A DNA stretch of 64,000 nucleotides from Actinomycetota bacterium (GCA_041658565.1 JBAZZY010000001.1:124001-188000); one strand, 5' to 3'; positions 16,959 to 26,042 are shown, numbered from the stretch's first letter. The notes: a model not told the origin generated them from the sequence alone. A program made the numbers and translations.

Positions 16959-17486
16959 ATGATGAGATACCGCCTCGCTCGCACGGCCGCCCTTGCGGGG
17001 GCTGCGGTTTTGGCGTGCGTCCTGATCGGGGCGTTCCCATCGATTGCGCGCGCGGACTGCACCTTTGACGGCACTCCGCTGGGTGGCCGGCTTTGCCCCT
17101 CCCCAAGCCCGTCGCCCAGCCCTTCTCCGACGCCCACGCATTCGGCGACACCGACTCCCTCACCGTCGCCGACGCGCGCACCGTCTCCGGATCCGGCGCC
17201 GCAGCCGACGTTGACCCCGTTTGCCTTCCCGACCGGCTTCCCCTCGTCTTGGCCGGGATTCCCCGGCGCGTCCGCTGCGCAGCCATACCAGCCGCCTCCG
17301 GCGTATCCATCGCCGTACGTCCCGGGCCGCACGACATCGCAGGGGACCACGCGCGGGTTGGCGATCAGCCCGGGAGAGGAATCTCCGGCCTTTCCGACGA
17401 GATCGACGGTACTGCTCATCGTCGCGGCTTTAGGCGCTCTGTGGCTGCACCGCGGGCGAGTCCGGCGCTGGATGGTGGGTATCTAG
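16959..17486 (+). CDS. Pro/Ser-rich secreted protein with C-terminal membrane anchor
   Basis: Not recognised. 175 aa: a signal peptide (basic MMRYRLAR, hydrophobic core to about 30, A-R-A cleavage region), a short Cys-containing segment (C34, C46), then a low-complexity region from about 47 of alternating Pro-Ser/Pro-Thr, a Pro/Tyr-rich stretch, and a C-terminal hydrophobic helix (149-163) followed by RGRVRRW. The layout suggests a wall-spanning surface protein held by the C-terminal helix; no LPXTG motif is present. Two adjacent ATGs (16959, 16962) are possible starts. It ends against the diacylglycerol kinase gene. Confidence 0.7.
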   Translation: MMRYRLARTAALAGAAVLACVLIGAFPSIARADCTFDGTPLGGRLCPSPSPSPSPSPTPTHSATPTPSPSPTRAPSPDPAPQPTLTPFAFPTGFPSSWPGFPGASAAQPYQPPPAYPSPYVPGRTTSQGTTRGLAISPGEESPAFPTRSTVLLIVAALGALWLHRGRVRRWMVGI

Positions 17487-17504
17487 CCGCGAGCGGCCCT
17501 AGAT
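17481..17504. terminator. Inverted repeat containing both convergent stop codons
   Basis: ATCTAG (17481-17486) and CTAGAT (17499-17504) pair, extended inward by CCGC/GCGG with a two-base bulge. The TAG stop of the plus-strand gene and the TAG stop of the minus-strand kinase both lie in the arms. Suitable as a bidirectional terminator, though no U-tract follows. Confidence 0.4.
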
Positions 17505-18470
17505 CTTCAGACGCAGGGCCGCCGGAACAAGATCCACCGTTACGGGCGTGGTTCCAAGCGGCTCGCCGTCGGCCTCCACCGTCATCGGCCGGGGGGCATC
17601 CATAGACAGGCTGTTCGCTAGGTACTCCAAGACGTTCGGACTCGGGATGTGCGTGCCCGACGGCATGCGCTGAAGCATCCGGATTCCGTCCCACTTGGTT
17701 CCTGATGCGATCAGAACGTCCAGCATTCCGTCGCTGGGAATCGCGCGCGGCACCACCCGAAGGTTGCCGCCGAAGAACTGTCCGTTCGCGATGACGACGA
17801 GGGATACCGGTGATTCGTGCACGACGTCGGCGAGCGGCTCCGTCGCCGCGCGCGACGTCGCCGCGCGCGCGTTCATGCGGATCGACGCCCTTTGCGGGCG
17901 GAAGCGAGTGATCGCTTTCACTGCCGCCAGCCGGTAAGTCAGACCTCCCAGCCACTTGGGCATCTGCACCGCCTCGACGACGACGTCGCCCCCGATGCCC
18001 ACCTCGGCGATGTTGGCGAACCACCGCTGTCCCGCGGTGCCGTCGAAGGCGGTGTACGCGATGCGCGCGACGTCGATCCGACCCCACAACGTGTCGCCGG
18101 CAAGGTGTTGCGCGGCAATCGCCGGATCTTGCGCCATGCCGTACGTCCGGCCGAAGTCCGATCCACTTCCCGAGGGCACGACGCCCAGTACCGCTTCGGG
18201 GTCGAGGGGTCCGTTCTCCCCCATCATTCCGTTCACGACCTCGTGAACGGTCCCGTCTCCGCCCACGGCAACGACGTAGCGAATGCCGCTTTCGATTCCG
18301 GCGCGCGCGAGTTCGGTTGCGTGTCCGGGACGCTCGGTCGGCGCAACCTCGTATTCGAGCCCCGCCGCTTCGAGCACCTCGCGGACCTTGGGCCACGCGT
18401 GGCGCATTGCGCCGCGGCCGGCGCGCGTGTTGACGACGACGAGCATTCGTCCAAACGGAGACGTGGTCAT
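17499..18470 (-). CDS. Diacylglycerol/lipid kinase (DgkB/YegS family)
   Basis: 323-aa cytoplasmic lipid kinase that phosphorylates diacylglycerol or a related lipid. The N-terminal nucleotide-binding motifs are VVVNTRAGRG and AVGGDGTVHEVVNG; the third motif reads VPSGSGSDFGRT where GTGNDFAR is common. ATG 18470 is chosen over an ATG 51 nt upstream because residues before it are unconserved and a TAATAT box lies 7 nt upstream. It follows helY on the same strand but probably has its own promoter inside the helY 3' end. Confidence 0.88.
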   Translation of the reverse strand: MTTSPFGRMLVVVNTRAGRGAMRHAWPKVREVLEAAGLEYEVAPTERPGHATELARAGIESGIRYVVAVGGDGTVHEVVNGMMGENGPLDPEAVLGVVPSGSGSDFGRTYGMAQDPAIAAQHLAGDTLWGRIDVARIAYTAFDGTAGQRWFANIAEVGIGGDVVVEAVQMPKWLGGLTYRLAAVKAITRFRPQRASIRMNARAATSRAATEPLADVVHESPVSLVVIANGQFFGGNLRVVPRAIPSDGMLDVLIASGTKWDGIRMLQRMPSGTHIPSPNVLEYLANSLSMDAPRPMTVEADGEPLGTTPVTVDLVPAALRLKI

Positions 18471-18477
18471 ATGCCCG

Positions 18478-18483
18478 ATATTA
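18478..18483 (-). promoter_or_regulatory. -10 box (TAATAT) of the lipid kinase gene
   Basis: On the minus strand TAATAT stands 7 nt before ATG 18470, overlapping the sequence just after the helY stop. No ribosome site is present, so a leaderless transcript is likely. Confidence 0.45.
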
Positions 18484-18492
18484 CCCGACCGA

Positions 18493-21114
18493 CTACAAGG
18501 CCCCGCTGTAGGCGACGACACCGCGGTAGACGGAAGTCGCGGCCGCCTTGCATGCGGTCCGAAACTCCCCCGGCGCCTCGATTTCAGCCAGCTGCCGCAA
18601 CAGATCTACGACCTGTTTCGCCGATCGCACGAAGTCGCCGGCGGTCATTTCACCGAGGTCCAGCACGTCCTCCAGCAACGAACCGGTAGCCCACGCGTGG
18701 ATCTGCTCGATGAAACCCGGATCGGGCTCGCGGACGATCTCCAAGTGCTCGGTTTCTTCCGCGTCATGAACGCGTCTATAGAGTCGACCAAGCGCGCGCA
18801 CCGACCGGCGAACGGCGTCGCTGGGGTACGTGGGGCGAGGCACGCCGATTCGAGTCTCGTACACCAGCGTGGAGGCGACGGCGGCAAGCTCGGCTGGTTG
18901 CAGCCCGTCGAACACTCCCGCGTCCAGCGCCTCGCAGACCAGCAAGTCGCTCTCGTTGTAGATCCGCGACAGCCGGTGTCCGGATGTTGTCGAGGAGCCC
19001 TCGTGGAGATACCCGAATCGATCCAACACTGCGATCACCCGTTCGAACGTGCGGGCGAGAGTCTCCGTGCGGGCGCGCACCTTCTTTCGCAAGATCGCGG
19101 TCTCGCGCTCCAACTCTTCGATGCGCTGCATCCATCTCTCGTGCTCGTCGCGATCGGGGCAGGACCACACCGGGTGAGCCCGAAGATCCTCGGCTTGACT
19201 GCGCGCGCGCGCGGGTGCCGACGCTCCGCCGTTGTGCTGCTCCTGCCTCAACGACGAAAGGCGACGCGTGACGGCATCGCGAAACGGGCCGGAACGAGGA
19301 TCTCCTTGCGGCAGGCGCATCGTGCTGACGACATCGGGGGCTTCGCGGAAGTCGCGAATGGCAAGGCGAACGATCTTGCCGTCGGCGGTCATCGCAACCG
19401 GATGCGGCTCCCCGCCCTTGCCTCTGCGCACTTCCAGAACGGCGGCGACCCCCGAACGGGGCCCGCGTCGAACACGCACGACGGCACCGGGGCGCAGAGA
19501 CTCAAAGGCCGCGCGCACGATCCTGGTCCGGTCGCGCCGGAACTCGTCCTGCGAGGCTCGATCGGCTGCTCGGATCGATCGCGCAAGCGCCCAGTACTCA
19601 GCGAAGTCCCCCGCATCACACGTGACGTGCGTCCGATACCCTTCGAGAAATCGCTCGTTTCGCCCGATGCGACCCACGTGCTGCGAGACGCTTTGGTCCG
19701 CCAGGAACTGCCCAAACGAAAGGTTGAGCAGGCGCGTCGCCTGCGCGACCGTGTTGTAGCGCAGCAAGTTCACAGCCATGTTGTAGGACGGCCTGAAAGA
19801 CGACACGAGTGGATACGCCGCCGCTTGGGCCAGCGCGGTGATCTTGTCCAGGTGGACGTCGCGCTGAACCAATGTCACCCCGTAACCCACGGGGTCCATA
19901 CCGCGCCGTCCTGCCCTGCCGGTGAGTTGCGTGTAGTCGGCGGGGGTCAACAACTCGTGTCGTTCCCCCGTGAACTTCATCAGCCGCTCGATGACCACGG
20001 TCTTCGCCGGCATGTTGATGCCGAGCGACAACGTCTCGGTTGCGAAGACCACCTTGACCAGCGCGCGCTCGAACAACTCCTCGACTGTTTCCTTGAACAG
20101 TGGGATCAACCCGGCGTGGTGGGCCGCGATTCCGCGCTCCAATCCGTCAGCCCATTCTTCGAAACGAAGCACACCATGGTCCTGCTCGGGAAGGAGCGCC
20201 GTGCGCATCTGGATGTACTCGCGAATACGTTCACGCTCGTCCGCGTCGGTAAGCGTCAGGCCGGCAGCGCGGCACATGTCCACAGCTTGCTCGCATCCGG
20301 CCCGCGAGAAGACGAACGTGATCGCCGGCAGCATTCCCTCCTCGCGAAGGCGCTCGACGACCTCAACTCGATCCGGAATGCGCACCCGCCCGCGCGCAGG
20401 AGCACTTCCACCGCGGCGCGCACCGCCTCCGTGCCGCTCCGGCTCCCGGAGGCGACGCAGGGCCGGGTTTGAAACCAAGCGGTTGCCCTCGCGAAGAAAC
20501 ATCGGGTACATCCGCGTGCCTGCCATGTACACATGCTCGATCGGAACGGGACGCCGCTCTTCCACGACGATATCGGTCGGGCCACGCACTGTTCGCAACC
20601 ATGCTCCGAATTCGGATGCGTTGGAAACCGTGGCCGACAAAGCCACGATTCGAACCTCACGTGGGAGGTGGATCAGTATCTCCTCCCATGTGGCGCCGCG
20701 GTACTGGTCCCTCAGGTAGTGCACTTCATCCAGCACGACGACGCCAAGTCCACGCAGCGTCGGTGAATCCTCGTAGATCATGTTGCGCAGCACCTCGGCC
20801 GTCATCACGACAACCGGCGCCTCGCCGTTGATCGAGTTGTCGCCTGTAAGCAGTCCGACGCTCGGCCCTCCGTGGCGCGCGATGAAGTCCCCGAACTTCT
20901 GGTTGGACAGAGCCTTCAGAGGTGTCGTGTAGAAAGCCTTCTCTTTCCGCCGCAGCGCGAGCCAGATACCGAACTCCCCGACCACGGTCTTCCCGGCCCC
21001 CGTCGGAGCGCACACCAGGACGCTGCGGTCACCGGCCAGGGCGTCACCGGCAGCACGCTGGAAGTCGTCCAGAGGAAATGGACACGTGCGCTCAAATGCG
21101 GAGAGAAGGTCCAT
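18493..21114 (-). CDS. helY: HelY/Ski2-like DEAD-box RNA helicase
   Basis: 873-aa superfamily 2 helicase of the Ski2/Mtr4 group. Motif I APTGAGKT (about 36-43), motif II DEVH (about 128-131), VFSRAGCEQA, motif VI QLTGRAGRRGMD and a C-terminal DSHCT-like helical domain are all visible. The mycobacterial homologue Rv2092c is likewise next to tatC. ATG 21114 lies three bases after the tatC stop. Likely RNA unwinding or turnover; the physiological substrate is unknown. Confidence 0.92.
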   Translation of the reverse strand: MDLLSAFERTCPFPLDDFQRAAGDALAGDRSVLVCAPTGAGKTVVGEFGIWLALRRKEKAFYTTPLKALSNQKFGDFIARHGGPSVGLLTGDNSINGEAPVVVMTAEVLRNMIYEDSPTLRGLGVVVLDEVHYLRDQYRGATWEEILIHLPREVRIVALSATVSNASEFGAWLRTVRGPTDIVVEERRPVPIEHVYMAGTRMYPMFLREGNRLVSNPALRRLREPERHGGGARRGGSAPARGRVRIPDRVEVVERLREEGMLPAITFVFSRAGCEQAVDMCRAAGLTLTDADERERIREYIQMRTALLPEQDHGVLRFEEWADGLERGIAAHHAGLIPLFKETVEELFERALVKVVFATETLSLGINMPAKTVVIERLMKFTGERHELLTPADYTQLTGRAGRRGMDPVGYGVTLVQRDVHLDKITALAQAAAYPLVSSFRPSYNMAVNLLRYNTVAQATRLLNLSFGQFLADQSVSQHVGRIGRNERFLEGYRTHVTCDAGDFAEYWALARSIRAADRASQDEFRRDRTRIVRAAFESLRPGAVVRVRRGPRSGVAAVLEVRRGKGGEPHPVAMTADGKIVRLAIRDFREAPDVVSTMRLPQGDPRSGPFRDAVTRRLSSLRQEQHNGGASAPARARSQAEDLRAHPVWSCPDRDEHERWMQRIEELERETAILRKKVRARTETLARTFERVIAVLDRFGYLHEGSSTTSGHRLSRIYNESDLLVCEALDAGVFDGLQPAELAAVASTLVYETRIGVPRPTYPSDAVRRSVRALGRLYRRVHDAEETEHLEIVREPDPGFIEQIHAWATGSLLEDVLDLGEMTAGDFVRSAKQVVDLLRQLAEIEAPGEFRTACKAAATSVYRGVVAYSGAL

Positions 21115-21117
21115 CGG

Positions 21118-21882
21118 TTACTTCTTCAGGCCGAAACGGATCACTAGTATCGAGGCCTCGTACAACACGTACAGCGGAACCGCCATCACCGTCTGGCTCA
21201 GCGGATCCCCCGAGGGAGTCGCCACGGCCGCGACGACGAAGGCAATGAAGAACGCCGCGCGCCGGGCCTTTCGCAACTGGCGCGACGTCAAGATGTCCGC
21301 CATCGCGAGAAAGACCAACACGAGCGGGAACTCGAAAGTCGCGCCGAATGCAAGGATCATCAGAAACACGAACGACAGGTACTCCGTCAGGTGAATCAAC
21401 GGTTGCGCCGGAGAAACAAACCCGAGCAAGAACTTGATGCCCAGCGGCAGGATGAGGAACGCGACGTAGGCGCCAAGCGCGAACAACGCCAGCGCGGACA
21501 GGACAAAGGGAACGGCGAACTTGCGCTCACGGGGCTCCAGGCCCGGCGTGATGAAACGCCAGAACTGATAAAGGATGACCGGCAACGCAAAGATCAAGCC
21601 GGCAAACGCGCTTGCCTTGATGCGGATGATGAAACCGGTGGCGATACCGGTCACGTACAGATCGAGTTCGCCGCGAACTTCGGACCCGACCGCTCCGTTG
21701 CGCACAGCCTCATCGAGAGGGGCCTTGAGAAACTGAAGCACCGGCTTGTAGACCACGTACGCGATGATGGATCCGACGACGAACGCGACGATGCTAATGA
21801 CCAGTCGATAGCGAAGTTCGTCAAGATGCTCGATGACGGTCATCCGACCGTCCCGAGCCTTTCTGCGCAGCCGCAGCCTCAA
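21118..21882 (-). CDS. tatC: Sec-independent protein translocase TatC
   Basis: Multispanning receptor of the twin-arginine export pathway. 254 aa with six hydrophobic segments; the conserved IEHLDELRYRL cytoplasmic motif follows a basic N-terminus. TTG 21882 gives the basic MRLRLRRKARDGR leader usual in actinobacterial TatC; ATG 21843 directly before TVIEHLDELR, with GGACGG upstream, is the alternative. Lies between tatA (21-nt gap) and helY, as in Mycobacterium. Confidence 0.93.
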   Translation of the reverse strand: MRLRLRRKARDGRMTVIEHLDELRYRLVISIVAFVVGSIIAYVVYKPVLQFLKAPLDEAVRNGAVGSEVRGELDLYVTGIATGFIIRIKASAFAGLIFALPVILYQFWRFITPGLEPRERKFAVPFVLSALALFALGAYVAFLILPLGIKFLLGFVSPAQPLIHLTEYLSFVFLMILAFGATFEFPLVLVFLAMADILTSRQLRKARRAAFFIAFVVAAVATPSGDPLSQTVMAVPLYVLYEASILVIRFGLKK

Positions 21883-21903
21883 GTCGAGTGGGGTCCGGTC
21901 GGC

Positions 21904-22176
21904 CTACGAACCGGGCGAGTTGTTGCCGTCGTCCTGCCTTGCCGGCGGTGGAGTGGTTTGCGACGTCTTCGCATCAGGGGCCGACTTCCCATCGCCTTCC
22001 AGCCCGCTCTTGACATCATCCGCGAGTCCCTTGGTGGCATCCCGGAACTCCCTAATGCCCTTGCCCAGGCCCTTCCCGATCTCCGGCAAGCGCTTCGCGC
22101 CGAACAGCAGAAGAGCAAGGAGGAGAACGACAATGATCTCCTGCGGGCCAACATCGAGGGCCAAGATGCTTCTCAT
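21904..22176 (-). CDS. tatA: Sec-independent protein translocase TatA
   Basis: 90-aa pore-forming Tat subunit: an N-terminal membrane helix (about 10-26), the FG hinge (LLLFGAKRLPEIGKGLGKGI) and an amphipathic helix, then a polar Pro/Gln/Asp tail. Its start overlaps the preceding small membrane protein by four bases (ATGA). Confidence 0.95.
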   Translation of the reverse strand: MRSILALDVGPQEIIVVLLLALLLFGAKRLPEIGKGLGKGIREFRDATKGLADDVKSGLEGDGKSAPDAKTSQTTPPPARQDDGNNSPGS

Positions 22177-22493
22177 CCGATCTTCCTTCCGTTCGCGGGA
22201 CCCTGTGTCGCCAGCAGTTCAGATGTTACACCTTGGGTAGGAGTTGGAGGCCGGCGGTGCCGGCCGCGACGTTCCCTCCCGATTCGCTCGATCTTCGTCT
22301 CCGCTTGGTCCATCTCGCGACGAACGACCGCTAGACCGCTGCGGAGGTCGGCGTCGGTACGTGCGGCGTGGGAGGCGAGATCTCTCGCGGCGCGCGCCAG
22401 TCCGAGCGCATAGGTCGCCACGACAAGGGCGCCGAAAACAAGCAGGGCCGCGAGGAACGCGATGCCGGCGGTTGCAAGGGCGAAGGTGTGCAT
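22173..22493 (-). CDS. Small membrane protein coupled to tatA
   Basis: Not recognised. 106 aa with one N-terminal membrane helix (about 6-32), then an amphipathic coiled-coil-like segment (ARAARDLASHAARTDADLR...REMDQAETKIERI) and a basic disordered tail. Out-in topology with a cytoplasmic tail is likely. The four-base overlap with tatA and the shared strand suggest co-translation with the Tat subunits. A TAGACT box stands 9 nt before its ATG and may be the promoter of the tat-helY unit. Confidence 0.7.
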   Translation of the reverse strand: MHTFALATAGIAFLAALLVFGALVVATYALGLARAARDLASHAARTDADLRSGLAVVRREMDQAETKIERIGRERRGRHRRPPTPTQGVTSELLATQGPANGRKIG

Positions 22494-22526
22494 GTCGGCG
22501 CCAGTCTACTGCGCCGGATGCGCAGG

Positions 22527-22865
22527 CTACGCGCTGACTTCGAGGAAGTGGTTGAACCAGTTCGGCTCTTGCAGCAGCAGGTGAAAGTCGAGCAGGTCGT
22601 CGAGCGTGATCGGCGGTCCCTGGAACCGGGGGTGATCCTCGCCCGGCAAGTCCCACACCGTCGCCGCGACGCCTCCGGAGATCAGCAACTGCACGACGCG
22701 ATCGTCTGCGGGCTTCTGGACTTCCTCAGAGCACAACGGGCAATCGAACTGGTAGTACGAAGCGGCGGCCTGCGTGCAAACCATGAGAAGTATGTCGTCG
22801 GGCGTCAGCTCGACCTCTCCACACGTGGGGCACGTTGCCCTGATAGTTGTCACGTCCGCCTCCAT
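22527..22865 (-). CDS. Uncharacterised zinc-ribbon protein
   Basis: 112-aa cytoplasmic protein, function unknown. Cysteines C12/C15 (ATCPTCGEVEL) and a second CPLC pair near residue 40 predict a zinc ribbon; the C-terminal half has acidic and hydrophobic segments (TLDDLLDFHLLL). ATG 22865 is preferred because the open frame upstream is arginine/proline-rich and unlike coding sequence. It precedes the tat genes on the same strand and is divergent from the histidine kinase. Confidence 0.7.
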   Translation of the reverse strand: MEADVTTIRATCPTCGEVELTPDDILLMVCTQAAASYYQFDCPLCSEEVQKPADDRVVQLLISGGVAATVWDLPGEDHPRFQGPPITLDDLLDFHLLLQEPNWFNHFLEVSA

Positions 22866-23128
22866 GCCTATCGTCTTGCTTGACCCGAGTATCGGCATCA
22901 GCGGGTGCCGCTTTAACTGATTTCCCGCGAACTGCCGCCTTCTCCCGTACAAACGACGACGCCCTTCAGCGGTTCGCCCGTGCAGGGGTCCGACCAGGGG
23001 ATCAATCGGACGCAGCGGCGCGCTCGGGCACAGTTCGCGGAGGGCCAAGATCGGGACAGGTCCGGCATCACGGGCCTATACCCGCACCCGCCGCGCGCCG
23101 ATGTTTGTTGAAGGAAGAAGGGAGCTTG

Positions 23129-24136
23129 GTGCGGATCCAGAGCGAACTCACGCGTGCACGTGGGCATCTCAGACTCGTCACATTCGTCGTCATCGGATTG
23201 CTGGGCGGTGCGGTCGCATTCCTAGCCGCCGGCAGCGCGGCCGGGTCGCCGACCACCCCATTGCTGCTGGGCGCAGCTCTCGGCGTCGCGCTGTCCGCGT
23301 TCATGTTGTACGTCGCGGCGACCGAGCGCGCGCTTGCCGACGCGAACCAACGCGCGACACGCGAGCAGCTTGAAACCGAGCGACTGATGCTGCGATTCGA
23401 GGCAGACCGCGAACGCGAAGCCGCACAGCGGGACTTCGTGTCGATCGCAGCGCATGAACTGCGCGCGCCGGTGACGGCGATCAAGGGCTATGCCCGCACG
23501 CTCGCAACGAAGGCCGACCGCATCACGCCCGAGCGCCGGACTGAGTTCTTGGGCATGGTCAACGATCAGTCCGAGCGCCTCGCGCACCTCGTCGACGATC
23601 TGCTCAGGGTGTCGCGCATCGACGCGGGTCGAATTTCGCTTTCCCCCAGCGACATCGACCTCGCCGGGCTCGCCGAGGATGTGCGCGACCAATTCGGCGG
23701 GAAGTGGGAGGGACGCCGGATCGACATCGTCGGCGATCCGGAAACGCTGGTGCACGCCGATCGGAACAAGACCGAAGAGATCCTCATTAACCTCATCGAC
23801 AACGCCGTTAAGTACTCGCCCGAGAGCGCGCCTGTTCGGATCTCTGTCCGCCGTGCCGGATCGATGGTGGAAGTCTCCGTGCGTGACGAGGGATGCGGAG
23901 TTGGTCCCGACGACTTGAAGAAGCTGTTCCACCGATTCGTCCGCCTGCCCGCAACAGCCTCCTCCACTCAGGGCACCGGTCTTGGGCTGTACATCGTCAA
24001 GGCATTCGTGGAAGCGCACGGCGGCAACATTTGCGCGCGGAGCACTCCAGGCGAGGGATCAACATTCACCTTCAGCCTGCCGGCCGCGAACAGCGCCGCC
24101 GGCGATTCCGGAACTCAGTCGTCGCGCGCCTCGTAG
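23129..24136 (+). CDS. Membrane sensor histidine kinase
   Basis: 335-aa kinase with two N-terminal membrane helices (about 15-36 and 43-63) and almost no extracellular loop, a coiled-coil linker, a HisKA domain with phosphoacceptor H109 (SIAAHELRAPVTAI), and an HATPase domain with N box (INLIDNAVKY), G1 (DEGCGVG) and G2 (GTGLGLYIV). No response-regulator gene is adjacent. GTG 23129 has a GAAGGGAG site upstream; the open frame before it is probably non-coding. Its last 22 bases overlap the 3' end of pafC on the opposite strand. Confidence 0.88.
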   Translation: MRIQSELTRARGHLRLVTFVVIGLLGGAVAFLAAGSAAGSPTTPLLLGAALGVALSAFMLYVAATERALADANQRATREQLETERLMLRFEADREREAAQRDFVSIAAHELRAPVTAIKGYARTLATKADRITPERRTEFLGMVNDQSERLAHLVDDLLRVSRIDAGRISLSPSDIDLAGLAEDVRDQFGGKWEGRRIDIVGDPETLVHADRNKTEEILINLIDNAVKYSPESAPVRISVRRAGSMVEVSVRDEGCGVGPDDLKKLFHRFVRLPATASSTQGTGLGLYIVKAFVEAHGGNICARSTPGEGSTFTFSLPAANSAAGDSGTQSSRAS

Positions 24137-25101
24137 CGAGCGAGCCCTCGCCGCGCCGCTTCACGCACCTGCTCGGCGAATATAGGCGGCTCGACCGCGC
24201 GCGCTGTCGGTCCCGCGGCGAGCAGTAAACGCACCAGCCACGCGAAGTGCGACGTGCGGATGCGCATTCGAGCCCATCCCTCAGAGGGTGCCGGCGCGGC
24301 CTCGTGGGGTATCGCCTCCAGTAGCCACCCCGCGTCCGGACCGACGTCGACAATTACAGTGCAATCATGCGGCGACGGCGTGAACAGCGGAGCCGCCGCA
24401 TACTGCGCGGAGTTGAAGTGCGCGGGCATGGTGAAAGTCGCGTCCGTTCGCGCTGCGTCCCGGATACGGTCGACACGGAACGTCCGCTCTTCTCCGCTGT
24501 GATGATCGAAGGCCACCAGATACCAAGCACCGGCGGCAGCCAGCAGCAAGAGAGGGTCGATCTCCCGTTCGGTCATCTCGGAACGCCCGCGCGAGAAGTA
24601 GCGAATTCGGAGGCGCCTTCGCTCGTCGATGGCGACACGAAGATCGCCAAGGAGATCGAGGCCGGCCGTCGCCAGGTCAACCTCAATCCGCGAGGCCGCC
24701 TCGCGCACATCGTCTACGTCGCCGGGAACGATCGCCCGCTCCAACTTCTTAAGCGCCCCGCGCAGGGATTCCGCCTCCTCGAATCCAGGTAGCGCGGTGA
24801 TCGCGCGTCCTGCGACCAAAAGCCCGATGGCTTCGGCTCGCGTAAGCCGGGGCGGCGACGACAGGTAGTCGGCCATCTGCACGACAACCTGATCCTCCTG
24901 GACGAAGGCCACAATGAGATCTCCGGGGCCGAAAGGAGGTACGCCGCATACGAAGAGCATTTCGAGGTCTGCGACGAGATCGCCCCGCTTCATCCCGAAG
25001 CGCTCGCACACCTCATCTACCGTGCACCCGGGGTGCGTCATTACCCACGGCACGAGAACCAGAATCCGCCGCAGGCGCTCAACCGTCCGCTCCGCAGGCA
25101 T
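24115..25101 (-). CDS. pafC: WYL-domain transcriptional regulator PafC
   Basis: 328-aa regulator with an N-terminal winged helix (TVERLRRILVLVPWVMTH, CTVDEVCERFG), a WYL domain (about 150-225, containing AGAWYLVAFDHHSGEERTFRVDRI) and a C-terminal extension. With PafB it forms the mycobacterial PafBC activator of the LexA-independent DNA damage response. It starts 2 nt after the pafB stop. Its gene overlaps the kinase gene tail-to-tail by 22 bases. Confidence 0.9.
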   Translation of the reverse strand: MPAERTVERLRRILVLVPWVMTHPGCTVDEVCERFGMKRGDLVADLEMLFVCGVPPFGPGDLIVAFVQEDQVVVQMADYLSSPPRLTRAEAIGLLVAGRAITALPGFEEAESLRGALKKLERAIVPGDVDDVREAASRIEVDLATAGLDLLGDLRVAIDERRRLRIRYFSRGRSEMTEREIDPLLLLAAAGAWYLVAFDHHSGEERTFRVDRIRDAARTDATFTMPAHFNSAQYAAAPLFTPSPHDCTVIVDVGPDAGWLLEAIPHEAAPAPSEGWARMRIRTSHFAWLVRLLLAAGPTARAVEPPIFAEQVREAARRGLARYEARDD

Positions 25102-25103
25102 CT

Positions 25104-26042
25104 CTAGGACCCCGCCAGCGCGCGCAAGCGGCGTATGACGGCCTCACGCAGCTCGACCGGCTCGAGCGCCACCGCATCGTCGGCAAAACCTGCGAGCCAT
25201 CCGGCGAACGAATCGACGTCTGCCATGGGAATCACCAGCTCGACCCAACCGTCCTCGGTGTCCGCGACTCTGCGCGCGCCGGTTGTGCGCTCGACCCACC
25301 AGGCCGAGTTCGGCCCAAACGCGACGCGTGCTTCTGCGACGACCGCACCTTCCCACGGCCCGCGAGGGACACCCAGGCGGGGAGGCTCCGGACGCTCGAA
25401 ATCTGAGTCCTTCCCCGCAGCAACTTCCACGGCTCCGTCGACCCGGGACAGTTTGAAGTTGCGCGCAGCCTCGCGCTCTCGGTCGTATCCGACGAGGTAC
25501 CACCCACCTCGGTGATATAGCCCATGAGGTTCAACGACACGTAGTCGCGAATCGACGGCGCCACCGGTGTGGTATCGAAACGTCACACGCTTGCGGCGCG
25601 CGACGGCGTCCAGCAGAACGGCAACGTCGGCATCAACCGGAACCCTCGGCATCGTCCAACCGGCCGGCCCCGGACCTTGCACGCCTGCGCCCGCAGAGAG
25701 CTTGAGCATGCCCATCGATCCCTCAGCGCCGGTCGTCTCCCACACCTGCGCTGCGAGGGAAAGCGCCGTCATTTCGTCGGGCGTGAGCCCGAGGTCGCCC
25801 AGCAGCGATTGATCCTTGCTGATCCCGTAGCGAACGTCGACGCCCCAGACATCATCCTCCTGCTCAAGCACAAACCCGAGTTCGCGGATTTCGTTCTTGT
25901 CGCGCTCGAACATCCGGTGGAAGGTGTCGTCGGACTGCGTCTCGTAGCCGGGGATACGATTGCGGATCTCCTCGGCGGTGAGCGCGCGTCGAGAGTCGAG
26001 TAAGAGCGCGACGAGATTCAACAAGCGTTCGGTCTTGCTCAT
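25104..26042 (-). CDS. pafB: WYL-domain transcriptional regulator PafB
   Basis: 312-aa partner of PafC. The winged helix (KTERLLNLVALLLDSRRALTAEEI...FERDKNEIRELG) occupies the first 75 residues; the WYL domain (about 150-215) includes GGWYLVGYDRERE and FKLSRVDG. First gene of the pafBC pair, divergent from the DUF3866 gene by 41 bases. In Mycobacterium pafA is directly upstream; here DUF3866 is placed between. Confidence 0.9.
   Translation of the reverse strand: MSKTERLLNLVALLLDSRRALTAEEIRNRIPGYETQSDDTFHRMFERDKNEIRELGFVLEQEDDVWGVDVRYGISKDQSLLGDLGLTPDEMTALSLAAQVWETTGAEGSMGMLKLSAGAGVQGPGPAGWTMPRVPVDADVAVLLDAVARRKRVTFRYHTGGAVDSRLRVVEPHGLYHRGGWYLVGYDREREAARNFKLSRVDGAVEVAAGKDSDFERPEPPRLGVPRGPWEGAVVAEARVAFGPNSAWWVERTTGARRVADTEDGWVELVIPMADVDSFAGWLAGFADDAVALEPVELREAVIRRLRALAGS

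Noticed and set aside
16802..17419. N-terminal extension of the acyl-CoA dehydrogenase
   Set aside because: The open frame continues 200 codons upstream but is antisense to the Pro/Ser-rich gene; GAGGAGG sets the start at 16801.
18283..20472. 729-codon plus-strand open frame opposite helY
   Set aside because: Antisense shadow of a clearly conserved helicase; arginine/histidine-rich, no start signal, typical of high-GC DNA.
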